Below, piece by piece: positions 35,473 through 45,948 of a stretch of DNA of 64,000 nt (position 1 is the first letter of the stretch; each line of letters opens with the position of its first letter). A program made the translations under genes and the position numbers. The notes under the pieces were generated by a model. That model was not told the origin of the DNA and searched no databases. It saw only the letters and a program-made list of their open reading frames with translations. This DNA comes from Paenibacillus sp. FSL H7-0737 (GTDB lineage Bacteria; Bacillota; Bacilli; Paenibacillales; Paenibacillaceae): NCBI RefSeq assembly GCF_000758545.1, contig NZ_CP009279.1, positions 1,426,001-1,490,000 of the forward strand, given 5' to 3'.

Positions 35473-35955
35473 GTGACAAGACATACGATTTCTGTACTCG
35501 TAAATGACCAGCCAGGTGTGCTTCAACGGGTGTCAGGCTTGTTCGGTCGCCGTGGATTTAATATTGAGAGTATTACAGTCGGCCAGTCCGAAGAGGTTGG
35601 ATTATCCCGGATGGTTATCGTTACTCTTGGCGACCAGCATACCCTTGAACAAATCGAGAAGCAGCTCTATAAGCTAATTGATGTTATCAAAGTTGTTGAT
35701 CTTGGAGCTAAGCCTATGGTTGCACGCGAGCTGGCTCTGATTAAAGTGAATGCTGATCCAAGTGAGCGTCCGGAAATTTTGGGTGTAGTTGAGACTTTCC
35801 GTGCTTCAGTTGTCGATATCGGCAGCACCACTATACTGGTGCAGGTAGTTGGGGAGACACAAAAGATTGACGCGATGATCGAGCTATTGAAGCCTTATGG
35901 AATCAGAGAGCTGTCTCGCACAGGTGTTACGGCTATGGTACGTGGCAACTCTTAA
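35473..35955 (+). CDS. ilvN: Acetolactate synthase, small (regulatory) subunit
   Basis: 160 residues. An ACT domain opens the protein (HTISVLVNDQPGVLQRVSGLF), followed by the typical RELALIKV segment and a C-terminal ACT-like domain. Confers valine feedback inhibition on IlvB. Starts with GTG two bases after the ilvB stop; GGGGGATG lies upstream. The symbol ilvH is also used for this gene in Bacillus. Confidence 0.96.
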   Translation: MTRHTISVLVNDQPGVLQRVSGLFGRRGFNIESITVGQSEEVGLSRMVIVTLGDQHTLEQIEKQLYKLIDVIKVVDLGAKPMVARELALIKVNADPSERPEILGVVETFRASVVDIGSTTILVQVVGETQKIDAMIELLKPYGIRELSRTGVTAMVRGNS

Positions 35956-36024
35956 ATAGTTTATTTTGCGACTTTAACGGATTACTGCTTGATTGCATTA
36001 ATCTGATATGATATGAATGACATT

Positions 36025-36100
36025 CCCGCTAAAGAGCGGGAGCTTGAGGAGCAGCTTGATCTAATCGACGAATCCAGTTCTCTTGAAGCACCCGCTCTTT
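36025..36100 (+). promoter_or_regulatory. Competing hairpins between ilvN and ilvC
   Basis: AAAGAGCGGG (36031-36040) can pair locally with CCCGCT (36025-36030) via an AAAG loop, or perfectly with CCCGCTCTTT (36091-36100), extended inward by GCTT / AAGC. The two pairings are mutually exclusive. They lie in the 179-base gap just before the ilvC ribosome site. Confidence 0.55.
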
Positions 36101-36119
36101 ATGATGGGTCTCAAATTAA

Positions 36120-37127
<1,008 letters not shown>

Positions 37128-37161
37128 TTATAATCATACTTATGATTAAATAGTATTACCT

Positions 37162-37196
37162 TCAAATGCGGCCGTGACTTTGCGAGCCGCATTTGA
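37162..37196 (+). terminator. Intercistronic hairpin between ilvC and leuA
   Basis: TCAAATGCGGC pairs with GCCGCATTTGA (11 perfect bases), followed by GAGTTTT, a weak terminator tail. May cut down reads into leuA or protect upstream mRNA. Confidence 0.6.
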
Positions 37197-37229
37197 GAGT
37201 TTTAGCACAATTTTTGGGAGGTGCTTAGC

Positions 37230-38771
37230 ATGCGGAAAATTTATGTGTTCGATACGACACTGCGAGATGGAGAGCAGTCACCAGGTGTGAACCTCAACAC
37301 GCGTGAGAAAGTGGAGATCGCTTACCAGTTAGAGAAGCTGGGAATTGATCGCATGGAAGCGGGTTTTCCAGCAGCTTCTCCAGGTGATCTAGCTTCTGTT
37401 AATGCGGTGGCAAGAGCTGTGAAGAACGTCACGGTAATCGGCCTTTCTCGTTCTAGAGAGACAGATATTGATGCTGTAAAAGAAGCACTACAGGGAGCGC
37501 AGGACCCTTGTATTCATATTTTTCTAGCTACATCTCCTATTCACCGGCAGCATAAGCTGCGGATGGATAAGGCTCAGGTGTTGGAAACTGCACAGTCTGC
37601 TATCCGATACGCTAAGAAATATTTCCCTAAGCTCGAGTTTTCATTAGAAGACGCGGGCCGTACGGAGTATGATTTCATGGCTGAAATGGTCGGCATGGCT
37701 ATCCGGGAAGGGGCTAATGTTGTTAATATCCCGGATACTGTGGGTTATTTGAATCCTTCTGAGTACGGAGCTATCTTTAAATATCTAAAAGAGAATGTGC
37801 CTGATATTGAACGCGTACAGCTTAGTGCTCATTGTCATAACGACCTTGGCATGGCTACGGCCAATACGTTAGCCGCGATTCAGAATGGTGCAGATCAGAT
37901 CGAAGGAACGATCAACGGGATCGGTGAACGTGCCGGGAACACAGCGATTGAAGAAGTGGCATTGGCGCTGGAGACACGTGCTGAATTCTTTGGCGCAAAA
38001 ACTTCCTTAACTTTGTCCGAGATTTCTCGCACAAGTCGCTTGGTCAGCAAGCTGACAGGTATGGTGGTTCCAGGGAATAAAGCGATTGTAGGAGCTAACG
38101 CATTTGCTCATGAATCGGGTATTCACCAGGACGGAATGCTGAAAGAGAAAACCACTTATGAGATCATGACACCGGAGACCATTGGACTTAAAGAGAGCAA
38201 ACTGGTACTTGGTAAGCACTCTGGACGCCATGCTTTCCGCGATAAGTTAAGTGATCTAGGGTATGATTTATCCGAAGAAGAGCTTAATACAGCTTTTTCG
38301 AGATTTAAGGATTTGGCGGATAAGAAAAAAGAAGTGTCGGATGAAGATATTTTGGCATTAATTGAAGAGAAACTAATTGATACGCCAGAAGTATTCAGAC
38401 TTCAGACGATTTACGTTACTTACGGTAATAAAGCTGTTCCAACTGCTAAGGTGATTATCGATGGTCCGGAAGCGGAGCCTATTGTAGCAGAGGCAGAAGG
38501 CAATGGTTCTGTAGATGCCATCTACAATGCAATTGATAAAGCCACGGGTGAGGAAGTTACCCTTGGGGACTATTCCATTAAATCCGTCTCCCGTGGTAAA
38601 GATGCACAGGGCGAGGTTCATGTAGTACTGTCGCAGGGTGAAGTTGCTGCACAGGGTCGTGGACTTAGCACCGATATTCTGGAAGCGAGTGCCCGTGCTT
38701 ATATTGATGCGCTTAACAAGCTTCTAGAGAAGCGTAAAACTTACACCAAACGTGACCACGCAAGTATATAA
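37230..38771 (+). CDS. leuA: 2-isopropylmalate synthase
   Basis: 513 residues from ATG 37230, with GGAGG 8 bases upstream; the frame is open to GTG 37221 but that overlaps the ribosome site. Catalytic motif [16 protein letters not shown], metal-binding [19 protein letters not shown], and NGIGERAGN, then the C-terminal leucine-binding regulatory domain. Condenses acetyl-CoA with 2-oxoisovalerate, the committed leucine step, and is feedback-inhibited by leucine. Last gene of this operon; leuB, leuC and leuD are not here. Confidence 0.97.
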   Translation: MRKIYVFDTTLRDGEQSPGVNLNTREKVEIAYQLEKLGIDRMEAGFPAASPGDLASVNAVARAVKNVTVIGLSRSRETDIDAVKEALQGAQDPCIHIFLATSPIHRQHKLRMDKAQVLETAQSAIRYAKKYFPKLEFSLEDAGRTEYDFMAEMVGMAIREGANVVNIPDTVGYLNPSEYGAIFKYLKENVPDIERVQLSAHCHNDLGMATANTLAAIQNGADQIEGTINGIGERAGNTAIEEVALALETRAEFFGAKTSLTLSEISRTSRLVSKLTGMVVPGNKAIVGANAFAHESGIHQDGMLKEKTTYEIMTPETIGLKESKLVLGKHSGRHAFRDKLSDLGYDLSEEELNTAFSRFKDLADKKKEVSDEDILALIEEKLIDTPEVFRLQTIYVTYGNKAVPTAKVIIDGPEAEPIVAEAEGNGSVDAIYNAIDKATGEEVTLGDYSIKSVSRGKDAQGEVHVVLSQGEVAAQGRGLSTDILEASARAYIDALNKLLEKRKTYTKRDHASI

Positions 38772-38850
38772 AATGTACATTGTATTTTTTATTTTTTAAG
38801 TAGTATTACGCTTACTATTAAGATCTAGAAGAGAATACATGAGATACGAC

Positions 38851-38889
38851 AGGGATATGCGAGTTTACATCGCATATCCCTGTTTTTTT
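38851..38889 (+). terminator. Terminator of the ilv-leu operon
   Basis: AGGGATATGCGA / TCGCATATCCCT with a T-run, 80 bases after the leuA stop. Confidence 0.93.
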
Positions 38890-39101
38890 ATTTGGAAGAA
38901 AAAGTATGGAAAAGACTTGTACAGGACTCTGTTCAGATTATGTATAGATGCATTATTTACAATAGATGTAAGCATGGCGATTAGTAGAAGGAGAAAAAAT
39001 CAAGGAGGTCACTGCGGAGCATTAGAGCATAAGAGCACAAGATCCAAAGTATAGAACTTGGGAAAGCACAATAAACGAATTGAAAAGGAGGCATTTTAAT
39101 A
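38890..39101 (+). other. Leader region of the surface adhesin gene
   Basis: No gene. An AAGGAGGT ribosome-like site at about 39001-39008 has no ATG, GTG or TTG behind it, only a CTG opening a short frame; the adhesin's own AAGGAGG lies just before 39102. No sigma-A promoter of good quality and no known riboswitch seen. Confidence 0.35.
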
Positions 39102-42100
39102 ATGTTATCAAAAAAGAAAATAAGCGCATGGCTCATAGTATTATTACTTGTGACGCAGTGGGCTTATAGCTTTGGCTTCGGGTTCAATACGCCAGCATAT
39201 GCGAGTGGAAATGGTACTGTGATTGGAGATAATCTCATTACTAGTGTTTCGCTTGCAGTATACACCGATGATAAATACACAAATACGGTTACGGAAAGCG
39301 TATATCAGCTTGATTCCTATTCGGAATTAAACTATACATGGGCAATTTCAGATGGGCATGGGTATAAGGAGGGTTCTACCTTTACGTTTGATCTTCCAAC
39401 ACAGTTTGAACTTTATAATGATCTGAATGGTAATCTCATTTTTGACGATGAGCCTGTAGGGACTTATACGGTTGACAAAAATACCAATAAAGTTGTATTC
39501 ACATTTAACAAATATATTGAATCCCATGATCAAGTGGGCGGCACCTTTACAGTAAGGTCGCTACTGAGCTCCAAAAAGATTACAGGCTCTGCTAAGCAGA
39601 CAATAACATTCCCTATTCAGGGAGGAACTCAGACCATTGAGCTTAATTTTAAGCCAAAGGTTAGCTCTACGATAGAAAAAAACGGTTCACCGAAACCGCA
39701 GTATTATAACCCAACAAGCATTGCTTGGACGGTTGATGTAAACAAGGTTCTGGATAGTGTTTACAATGCAGAGGTTACAGACAAGCTTCCTTTGGGATTG
39801 TCTTTAAATACCGTATCTATTGCTGTTTATGAGCTTGACGTGAATGTCGATGGGACTGCAAGTCTTGGTAGTTTGGTGAATAGCGGCAAGTATGATGTAT
39901 CCGCCTCCTCTTCAGGTGAGCTTAAACTTAAATTTACGGATAACCCGATTACCAAGGCCTATCGAGTTCAATTTTATACAGATATTACCGGTTCAGGTAT
40001 AGATGCAGCATCGTTCTATAATGAGGCTATTCTAACTGGGGATGGCGGGATTTCTAAGAAAGCTAGTACTACAGTTACAGTTGGGCGCGGCAAGCCGCTG
40101 TCGAAAGAGTCCACTGGATACGATGCGGCAACTCAGACGATTTCTTGGGCTGTTAATTTCAATTACAATGAAAAAACAATTTTAGCGGCAAATGCTATCT
40201 TAAAGGATATGTTTAACAACTCCCAAGATTTAATCCCTACCTCTGTCAAAGTCTATCCGGTAACGATTGACAGCAATGGTAAAGGGATCAAAGGCGCAGA
40301 ACTTGCTTCAAGCGAATATACGGTGACGCCAACAACTGCAACGGGGTTAAATGGTTTTGATCTGAAATTCAACAATGATTTAAGTTCTGCTTACCGAATT
40401 GAATATCAGACAAAAGCAAATGGCCGTGTATTTGATGATGGCCAAATTACGAACAAGATTACTTATGATGGAAAATCAGAAACTGGAAATCGCGATATTA
40501 AACAGCAAATTCTTCATAAGAACTATAGCAATGTTAATTATGCGACAAAGACTATTGATTGGACGATTCAAATTAACGATGACAGCAAGACTATGGAAAA
40601 TTTAGTGGTGACCGATACTTTTGGCAACGCGGGATTAAAGCTAATTCCTGGCACATTAAAGGTTAAACCGACCAAAGGTGGAACTGCTACCGTTCATACT
40701 GTTGTTTACAATGATCATAATCCACCTGCAGTGGACGATGGGTTTGTAATTACTTTTAATGGTTCAATTAATGAGCCTTATACTATTACTTATACAACAA
40801 GCTTTAACTATGATTGGCTGGCTTCGGGCAAAACGCAATTTTCAAATAAAGGTGCACTCGATTGGAAAGAAACGGTGAATGGGGTACAGGAGCCAAAGCA
40901 TAAAGAAGCGACCTCAACCTTTAATCCAAGAGATGAAGTTAAAAAAAATGGGAAAAAGAGTGGGTCCTACAATGCTGTAACCAAAGAGATCACCTGGAAT
41001 ATTGGTGCCAATTATAATCAGAAAACGTTAAGCCAAGCACAATTGGTAGATACCATTTCGGCTGGGCAAGTCGTCAACGAGGATTCTGTAAAAGTTTATA
41101 AATGGGAATATGGGAAGAATGGTGATCCTTCTCCTCAAGCTAACGTGAATTCCGCTGATTATAATGTGAAGCTAAATGGTAATGAGCTGAAGGTGACATT
41201 TAATAAAACCATTAATTATGCGTTCTACGTCACTTTCAAAACTACATTCGCTGATCAAGCGATTGATTCAAATGAAATTAAAAATACAGCCATATTGTAT
41301 GACGGTACGAAAGAAGAATCCGCAAAACTGGAAGCCACTGTTAGTATTCCACAAGGTGGGGAATACGTTAATAAAGGCGGCGATCAGGACGGCAATAAAA
41401 TACATTGGACAGTTAACATCAACCGTAACCAATCTTTTGTAAAAGAAGCGGTAATTACAGATATTCCGAGTGATAATCAGATCCTACTGTCTAATACTTT
41501 TCATGTCTATAAAACGACTGTTAAAGCTGATGGGACTATAACACCAACCAATCAAGAGTTGATCAAAGATACGGATTATAAGCTGGAGATTACTGCGGAC
41601 AGCAATGGAAAGGAAAGCTTTGAGCTTAGTTTCCTAAAGGATATTTCGGAGGCTTATATTCTGAAATATGACTCCCTGATTACAGCACAGAACAATGATA
41701 AAGTAACCAATAAAGTTAGTTTTGATGGTAAGAACGTCAAGGTAATAACAAATGAAAGTACCAAGGAAATTACAGTTAAGCTTTCCAGCGGTTCTGGAAC
41801 AGGAAGTGGTGTAAGAGGACCCCTGACCATTACGAAGATAGACTTTAGTAATCCTGCAAAGCTACTAAGTGGAGCTACATTTGATCTATATCGCGTTGTT
41901 GACAACGATAAGATCTGGATAAAGGACGGTACTACAGATATAAATGGGATACTCGAATTTACCAAGCTAACCGGTGGGAAATATGTAGTGATTGAGAAAA
42001 CAGCACCTGTGGGTTATGTACTTGATCAAACACCACATGAAGTGACTATTGCCTTGACGACAGGGGTAAGTCTTGAGGTGAAGAATAAAGTTCCAACACC

Positions 42101-42944
42101 AACAGCAACACCCGCTCCGACAGTAACACCGGCGCCAACGGTCACACCGACGCCGACAGCAACACCGACGCCGACAGCAACACCAACGCCGACAGCAACG
42201 CCGACGCCGACAGCAACGCCGACGCCGACAGCAACGCCGACGCCGACAGCAACACCGACGCCGACAGCAACACCGACGCCGACAGCAACAGCAACACCAA
42301 CACCAACAACAACACCGACGGCAACGCCGACAGCAACACCGACGGAAACACCTGTGTCGACAGTAACACCTACGTCGACGCCAGACAATCCAATTTTCCC
42401 TGTGTCGACCCCGACGTCAATACCGGGAGTAATCGTTACGGCTACTCCATCCGCAACACCTGTGGTGGCGACACCAACGGTAGCACCAACAGCAACACCA
42501 ACTATTACGGCGGTGCCAACTAGCACGCCTATTGTTCCGAAGGTGACGCCACCTGTAGAGAAACTGACTACAGATGAGGAAGTTCCTCTTGAAGGTGAAA
42601 TCCCACTTGGGGGCGTGCCGAGTGTCGGTGAAAAGCCAGATCATGGTAAGGTGACAATTACTAAGGATGGCAAGTGGATTTATACACCAGATCCAGGCTT
42701 CATTGGCAAAGACAAGTTCACGATCATTGTGACAGATGAGAATGGAAATGAAGAAGAGATCGAGATCGAGATTGATGTCGAGGAAGTACCGACAGGTACA
42801 GTGAAAGAACCAGGGGATAACAGCAGTAAACCAACAGAGCTTCCGAAAACGGGAGAAGACAGTGCACTTCCTATTTACTTAGTAGGTGGAGGTCTAGTTC
42901 TTGTGGGATTTGTGTTAGCTCGAAGATTTAAACGAAGTAATTAA
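39102..42944 (+). CDS. LPXTG-anchored cell-surface adhesin with collagen-binding-type repeats
   Basis: 1280 residues. Signal peptide (about 1-36), a first binding-type domain, then five repeats of about 140 residues (starting near 185, 327, 465, 607 and 747) sharing a [I]xWxVxxN signature (SIAWTVDVNK, TISWAVNFNYN, TIDWTIQIND, EITWNIGANYN, KIHWTVNINRN). A SpaA/Cna-B-like domain follows (about 906-995; GATFDLYRVV, KYVVIEKTAPVGY), then a long Thr-Pro stalk (about 998-1156), a tandem-95-like strand region (GKVTITKDGKWIYTPDPGF), and the sorting signal LPKTG (1247-1251) with a membrane anchor and basic tail. Sortase would fix it to peptidoglycan. The host ligand is unknown. Ribosome site AAGGAGG. 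Confidence 0.92.
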   Translation: MLSKKKISAWLIVLLLVTQWAYSFGFGFNTPAYASGNGTVIGDNLITSVSLAVYTDDKYTNTVTESVYQLDSYSELNYTWAISDGHGYKEGSTFTFDLPTQFELYNDLNGNLIFDDEPVGTYTVDKNTNKVVFTFNKYIESHDQVGGTFTVRSLLSSKKITGSAKQTITFPIQGGTQTIELNFKPKVSSTIEKNGSPKPQYYNPTSIAWTVDVNKVLDSVYNAEVTDKLPLGLSLNTVSIAVYELDVNVDGTASLGSLVNSGKYDVSASSSGELKLKFTDNPITKAYRVQFYTDITGSGIDAASFYNEAILTGDGGISKKASTTVTVGRGKPLSKESTGYDAATQTISWAVNFNYNEKTILAANAILKDMFNNSQDLIPTSVKVYPVTIDSNGKGIKGAELASSEYTVTPTTATGLNGFDLKFNNDLSSAYRIEYQTKANGRVFDDGQITNKITYDGKSETGNRDIKQQILHKNYSNVNYATKTIDWTIQINDDSKTMENLVVTDTFGNAGLKLIPGTLKVKPTKGGTATVHTVVYNDHNPPAVDDGFVITFNGSINEPYTITYTTSFNYDWLASGKTQFSNKGALDWKETVNGVQEPKHKEATSTFNPRDEVKKNGKKSGSYNAVTKEITWNIGANYNQKTLSQAQLVDTISAGQVVNEDSVKVYKWEYGKNGDPSPQANVNSADYNVKLNGNELKVTFNKTINYAFYVTFKTTFADQAIDSNEIKNTAILYDGTKEESAKLEATVSIPQGGEYVNKGGDQDGNKIHWTVNINRNQSFVKEAVITDIPSDNQILLSNTFHVYKTTVKADGTITPTNQELIKDTDYKLEITADSNGKESFELSFLKDISEAYILKYDSLITAQNNDKVTNKVSFDGKNVKVITNESTKEITVKLSSGSGTGSGVRGPLTITKIDFSNPAKLLSGATFDLYRVVDNDKIWIKDGTTDINGILEFTKLTGGKYVVIEKTAPVGYVLDQTPHEVTIALTTGVSLEVKNKVPTPTATPAPTVTPAPTVTPTPTATPTPTATPTPTATPTPTATPTPTATPTPTATPTPTATPTPTATATPTPTTTPTATPTATPTETPVSTVTPTSTPDNPIFPVSTPTSIPGVIVTATPSATPVVATPTVAPTATPTITAVPTSTPIVPKVTPPVEKLTTDEEVPLEGEIPLGGVPSVGEKPDHGKVTITKDGKWIYTPDPGFIGKDKFTIIVTDENGNEEEIEIEIDVEEVPTGTVKEPGDNSSKPTELPKTGEDSALPIYLVGGGLVLVGFVLARRFKRSN
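42144..42287 (+). repeat. 18-base tandem repeat in the adhesin stalk, about 8 units
   Basis: Units of ACACCGACGCCGACAGCA or one-base variants (ACGCCG or ACACCAACG forms) repeat eight times, each encoding TPTPTA. Copy number could change by slippage without breaking the frame. Confidence 0.9.
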
Positions 42945-43006
42945 TATATCGTAATGATAAGGGTGCTGTCCCGGCACTCAACACCCATAGGATAAAAGTC
43001 AACGGA

Positions 43007-43050
43007 GCAAGGCTCCTCCTGTTATTGGAGGAGCCTTGCTCTTTATTTTT
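43007..43050 (+). terminator. Terminator after the adhesin gene
   Basis: GCAAGGCTCCTC / GAGGAGCCTTGC stem with a T-rich tail. Confidence 0.9.
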
Positions 43051-43195
43051 GGTCTATGGCTACTCGTTTCATAACCTTCTTCACTTACTACCCAACTCCC
43101 AACGAAGTGAACCTTGACGAAAATGGGATTTTCACTCATTATTCGTAATGTAGCGCCAGCGACACTATTTAGTATATATCTTTTTTTTACTAATT

Positions 43196-43209
43196 AGTAA
43201 GCGCTATCA
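43196..43209 (+). promoter_or_regulatory. CRE-like site before the MBL hydrolase
   Basis: AGTAAGCGCTATCA matches the CcpA consensus TGWAANCGNTNWCA except at the first base. It lies 25 bases before the start codon of the hydrolase. The rest of 42945-43233 holds only the adhesin terminator and a short inverted repeat. Confidence 0.4.
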
Positions 43210-43233
43210 TAAAATGCGCTGGGAGATGATACC

Positions 43234-44076
43234 ATGGAATTTATGTATTTAGGAACTGGAGCAAGCGAGGGTTATCCAGCTTTATTTTGTCAATGTGAAC
43301 GTTGCTCTATGGCGATGGAGCTTGGTGGCAAGAATATTCGCGCTCGTACAGGAGCGCTTATTAACTCTGATTTGCTGCTGGATTTCTCACCTGACATGTA
43401 TATGAATAAGCTTCGTTACAAATTGGATTTGGGGAAAGTTAATCATTTGATTGTTACGCATTCGCATACGGATCATTTTGCAGCAGCAGAGCTCATGATG
43501 AGGCATGAACATTGGTATTGTCAGCTGCAGGAGAGTGGAAAAAAACTGCATATTTACGGAAATGAAACGGTAGAAGAAACGATGAAGTCAGCTCTTCGCT
43601 ATGATTATGGAACCGATACGATTGAAGATCCTTTTTACGAGTTTCATATCATACAACCTTTCATGCCCTTCACTCTAGGAGAAGTGACAGTAACCGCATT
43701 GCCAGCCCATCACAAGCCGGATGAACATAGCTTTATCTATCTACTTGAGCAGAATAACACAAGATTCTTATACGGCAATGATAGTGGTATATTCATTGAT
43801 GAAACCTTCAATTATCTACGTGATAAGCACCTGGACGTTGTTAGTCTGGATTGTAATTATGGGCTAGAGGATAGATATGATTATCATATGGGGATCTCCG
43901 GTTGTCGGATTGTAAGAGAACGTTTGCTTGACCAAAATAGTTGTGATACTAGTACATCATTTATTCTGACTCATTTCTCTCACTACAGCGCAGAGTTGCA
44001 TGATACTTTAGTTAAGAATACAGCAGAGGAGAATTTCATCATTTCCTATGATGGGATGAAAGTCTTCTTAGCATGA
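43234..44076 (+). CDS. MBL-fold metallo-hydrolase (PhnP-like)
   Basis: 280 residues. The metal motif HSHTDH lies at residues 76-81, with CQCERC (20-24 region), an additional Cys cluster as in PhnP-type phosphodiesterases, and downstream ALPAHHKPDEHSF and LTHFSHYS. PhnP cleaves cyclic ribose phosphodiesters; the substrate here is not certain. Ribosome site GGGAGAT. Monocistronic with its own terminator. A CRE-like site lies just upstream. Confidence 0.85.
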   Translation: MEFMYLGTGASEGYPALFCQCERCSMAMELGGKNIRARTGALINSDLLLDFSPDMYMNKLRYKLDLGKVNHLIVTHSHTDHFAAAELMMRHEHWYCQLQESGKKLHIYGNETVEETMKSALRYDYGTDTIEDPFYEFHIIQPFMPFTLGEVTVTALPAHHKPDEHSFIYLLEQNNTRFLYGNDSGIFIDETFNYLRDKHLDVVSLDCNYGLEDRYDYHMGISGCRIVRERLLDQNSCDTSTSFILTHFSHYSAELHDTLVKNTAEENFIISYDGMKVFLA

Positions 44077-44115
44077 CGTGATGATAGTCTATCTATAATT
44101 AAAAGAATAGTCATT

Positions 44116-44165
44116 ACCCGTAAAATCCTCCCTTGAGGAAAGGACTACTTTACGGGTCTTTTTTA
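44116..44165 (+). terminator. Terminator after the MBL gene
   Basis: ACCCGTAAA / TTTACGGGT arms with an inner hairpin, followed by TTTTTT. Confidence 0.85.
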
Positions 44166-44206
44166 TAGCTTTAAGGGCTCAAAATGAGTAGATACGGAGG
44201 TAGAGA

Positions 44207-45946
44207 ATGAAGCTGCTGGCTACGGGAAAAGTAAAATGGTTCGTCTATCAGAAAGTTGTCATCGTATTTATCGTCTTTTTGATTCCGCTCATTTCGATGA
44301 ATATTTGGGTGAATTATAAGGGGATGTCATTCACCAAAAATACGATTTTGGACTCATCCCTGGCTGGGGCGTCATTCTATTCCAAGCAACTGGATAAAGA
44401 GATATATTTCATCCGCAATCAACAATTACAATTTCAAGAAGATAAAAACATACAGAAGCTTAGTTTCCGAGGCGAAAGTTTAGAAAAGTATGAAGAGGTA
44501 GAATTAATCGGTAATGCTGAAGATCTATTGAATCGGATCATTGCCTCAAGCGAATATGTGGTTAACGCCGGGGTATATATTAAGTCTCTGGGCAAAACGA
44601 TCTCTGGTAAGACGGGGGTCACGGCCATTCCTAATATGGAGTACGAGAAAATTTCCTCGTTACTTAAGGTTAAGCAGAAGCCTTCATTCTATCGGAGCGG
44701 TGATGCGATTTTCCTTATAGAAATAGGAGATAATGCGGAGCTTTGGTCGTATATTGAAATCTCAAAAGGTAAGCTATTGGAGGCACTAAATCAAATCGCA
44801 ACCTTATATCAAGAATCGGAGGTATTTTTGGGAAGTAATGAGCTGGGCAATATTCTATCTACTACAGACGATCAGTTAGTATCTACTGAGGTCCTTAGGC
44901 TCATCACCAAACAGGATCAGTTTAATTCCGATATCCCAGAAATAAACAAGGTGAACGGTAAAAGTTACTTTATTGCCCATAACTTTATCAGTTCTTTGAA
45001 TCTATCCTTGATTATGTACGTGAATCAGAATGAAATCACAAGGCCCTTAAGCCAATTTAATACACTACTATATGCCTCTTTCGTCATCGCTATTGTGGTA
45101 ATGATACTTTATTCTTATTCGGTAAATCTAATGATTCATAGGCCCTTATCCAAATTGGTTAAGACATTCCGTATGGTAGAAACGGATAATCTTGATTTAG
45201 TCATCGAGTCAAAGACCAAAGATGAGTTTTACTATATATTTAATAGTTTTAATCGCATGGCTTCTAGACTTAAGCGTTCTATTGAGGAGAATTATGAACA
45301 GAAGATTGCCCTGCAGCATTCGCAGTTGAAGCAATTGCAGTCACAGATTAACCCGCATTTTCTCTATAACAGCTTCTTTAATATTTACATGATGTGTAAA
45401 GTAGGAGATTCCGATAGTGCGGCTGAGCTCTCACAAAAGCTAGGGAGCTACTACCAATACATCACAAGAAGTGGATCGGACGAGGTGGCTTTCTTTAAGG
45501 AGTATCAGCATGCGCTTGATTATTGTGAAATTCAGTGTATTCGCTTCTCGAATCGTATTTCTTTCGAATATGAAGAAATACCCGTTTTGGCGAACACGAT
45601 TTTAGTACCGAGGCTGATTATTCAGCCGATTGTTGAGAATGTTTTCGAGCATGCTTTCGAAGACGACTCCCGACAAGGGGTTGTCTATATTGGTGCCGAA
45701 TGCGAAGAGGGAATAGTAATTATCACAATTGAAGATAACGGTAATCTTTTAAAAGATGAGGAAATAGAGTACTTGCAGAAGAAACTTGCGATGGGTCTGA
45801 AACAAGTTGAGAAGACGGGATTAATCAACGTTAATAATAGACTCCAATTGAAGTACGGACCAGATAATGGCTTGTTTGTCTCACGCAGCAAATACGGAGG
45901 ATTGAGGGTAGAACTGATAGTTAAATATGAGAGTAAGGAAGTGTGA
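44207..45946 (+). CDS. Sensor histidine kinase, YesM/LytS type
   Basis: 579 residues. Two membrane helices (about 17-38 and 287-307) enclose an extracellular sensor domain, followed by HAMP. The His_kinase domain has QLQSQINPHFLYNSFFNIYM (phospho-accepting His) and the ATPase part has LIIQPIVENVFEHAFE and IEDNGN. Kinases of this family sense carbohydrates or glycan fragments at the surface of Paenibacillus and pair with the AraC-type regulator that follows with a 4-base start/stop overlap region. GGAGG lies before the ATG. Confidence 0.92.
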   Translation: MKLLATGKVKWFVYQKVVIVFIVFLIPLISMNIWVNYKGMSFTKNTILDSSLAGASFYSKQLDKEIYFIRNQQLQFQEDKNIQKLSFRGESLEKYEEVELIGNAEDLLNRIIASSEYVVNAGVYIKSLGKTISGKTGVTAIPNMEYEKISSLLKVKQKPSFYRSGDAIFLIEIGDNAELWSYIEISKGKLLEALNQIATLYQESEVFLGSNELGNILSTTDDQLVSTEVLRLITKQDQFNSDIPEINKVNGKSYFIAHNFISSLNLSLIMYVNQNEITRPLSQFNTLLYASFVIAIVVMILYSYSVNLMIHRPLSKLVKTFRMVETDNLDLVIESKTKDEFYYIFNSFNRMASRLKRSIEENYEQKIALQHSQLKQLQSQINPHFLYNSFFNIYMMCKVGDSDSAAELSQKLGSYYQYITRSGSDEVAFFKEYQHALDYCEIQCIRFSNRISFEYEEIPVLANTILVPRLIIQPIVENVFEHAFEDDSRQGVVYIGAECEEGIVIITIEDNGNLLKDEEIEYLQKKLAMGLKQVEKTGLINVNNRLQLKYGPDNGLFVSRSKYGGLRVELIVKYESKEV

Positions 45947-45948
45947 TT

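Noticed and set aside
38839..39054. 71-codon frame after leuA
   Set aside because: It overlaps the ilv-leu terminator and has no ribosome site.
38890..39101. Cyclic-di-GMP or other riboswitch upstream of the adhesin
   Set aside because: No matching core motif seen.
42144..42287. Possible CRISPR array
   Set aside because: Repeats are 18 bases and contiguous without spacers, in frame with a stalk-coding region.
42026..42526. Antisense frame rich in Gly-Val-Ala repeats
   Set aside because: Shadow of the Thr-Pro stalk repeat; composition follows from reverse complement of ACN CCN codons.
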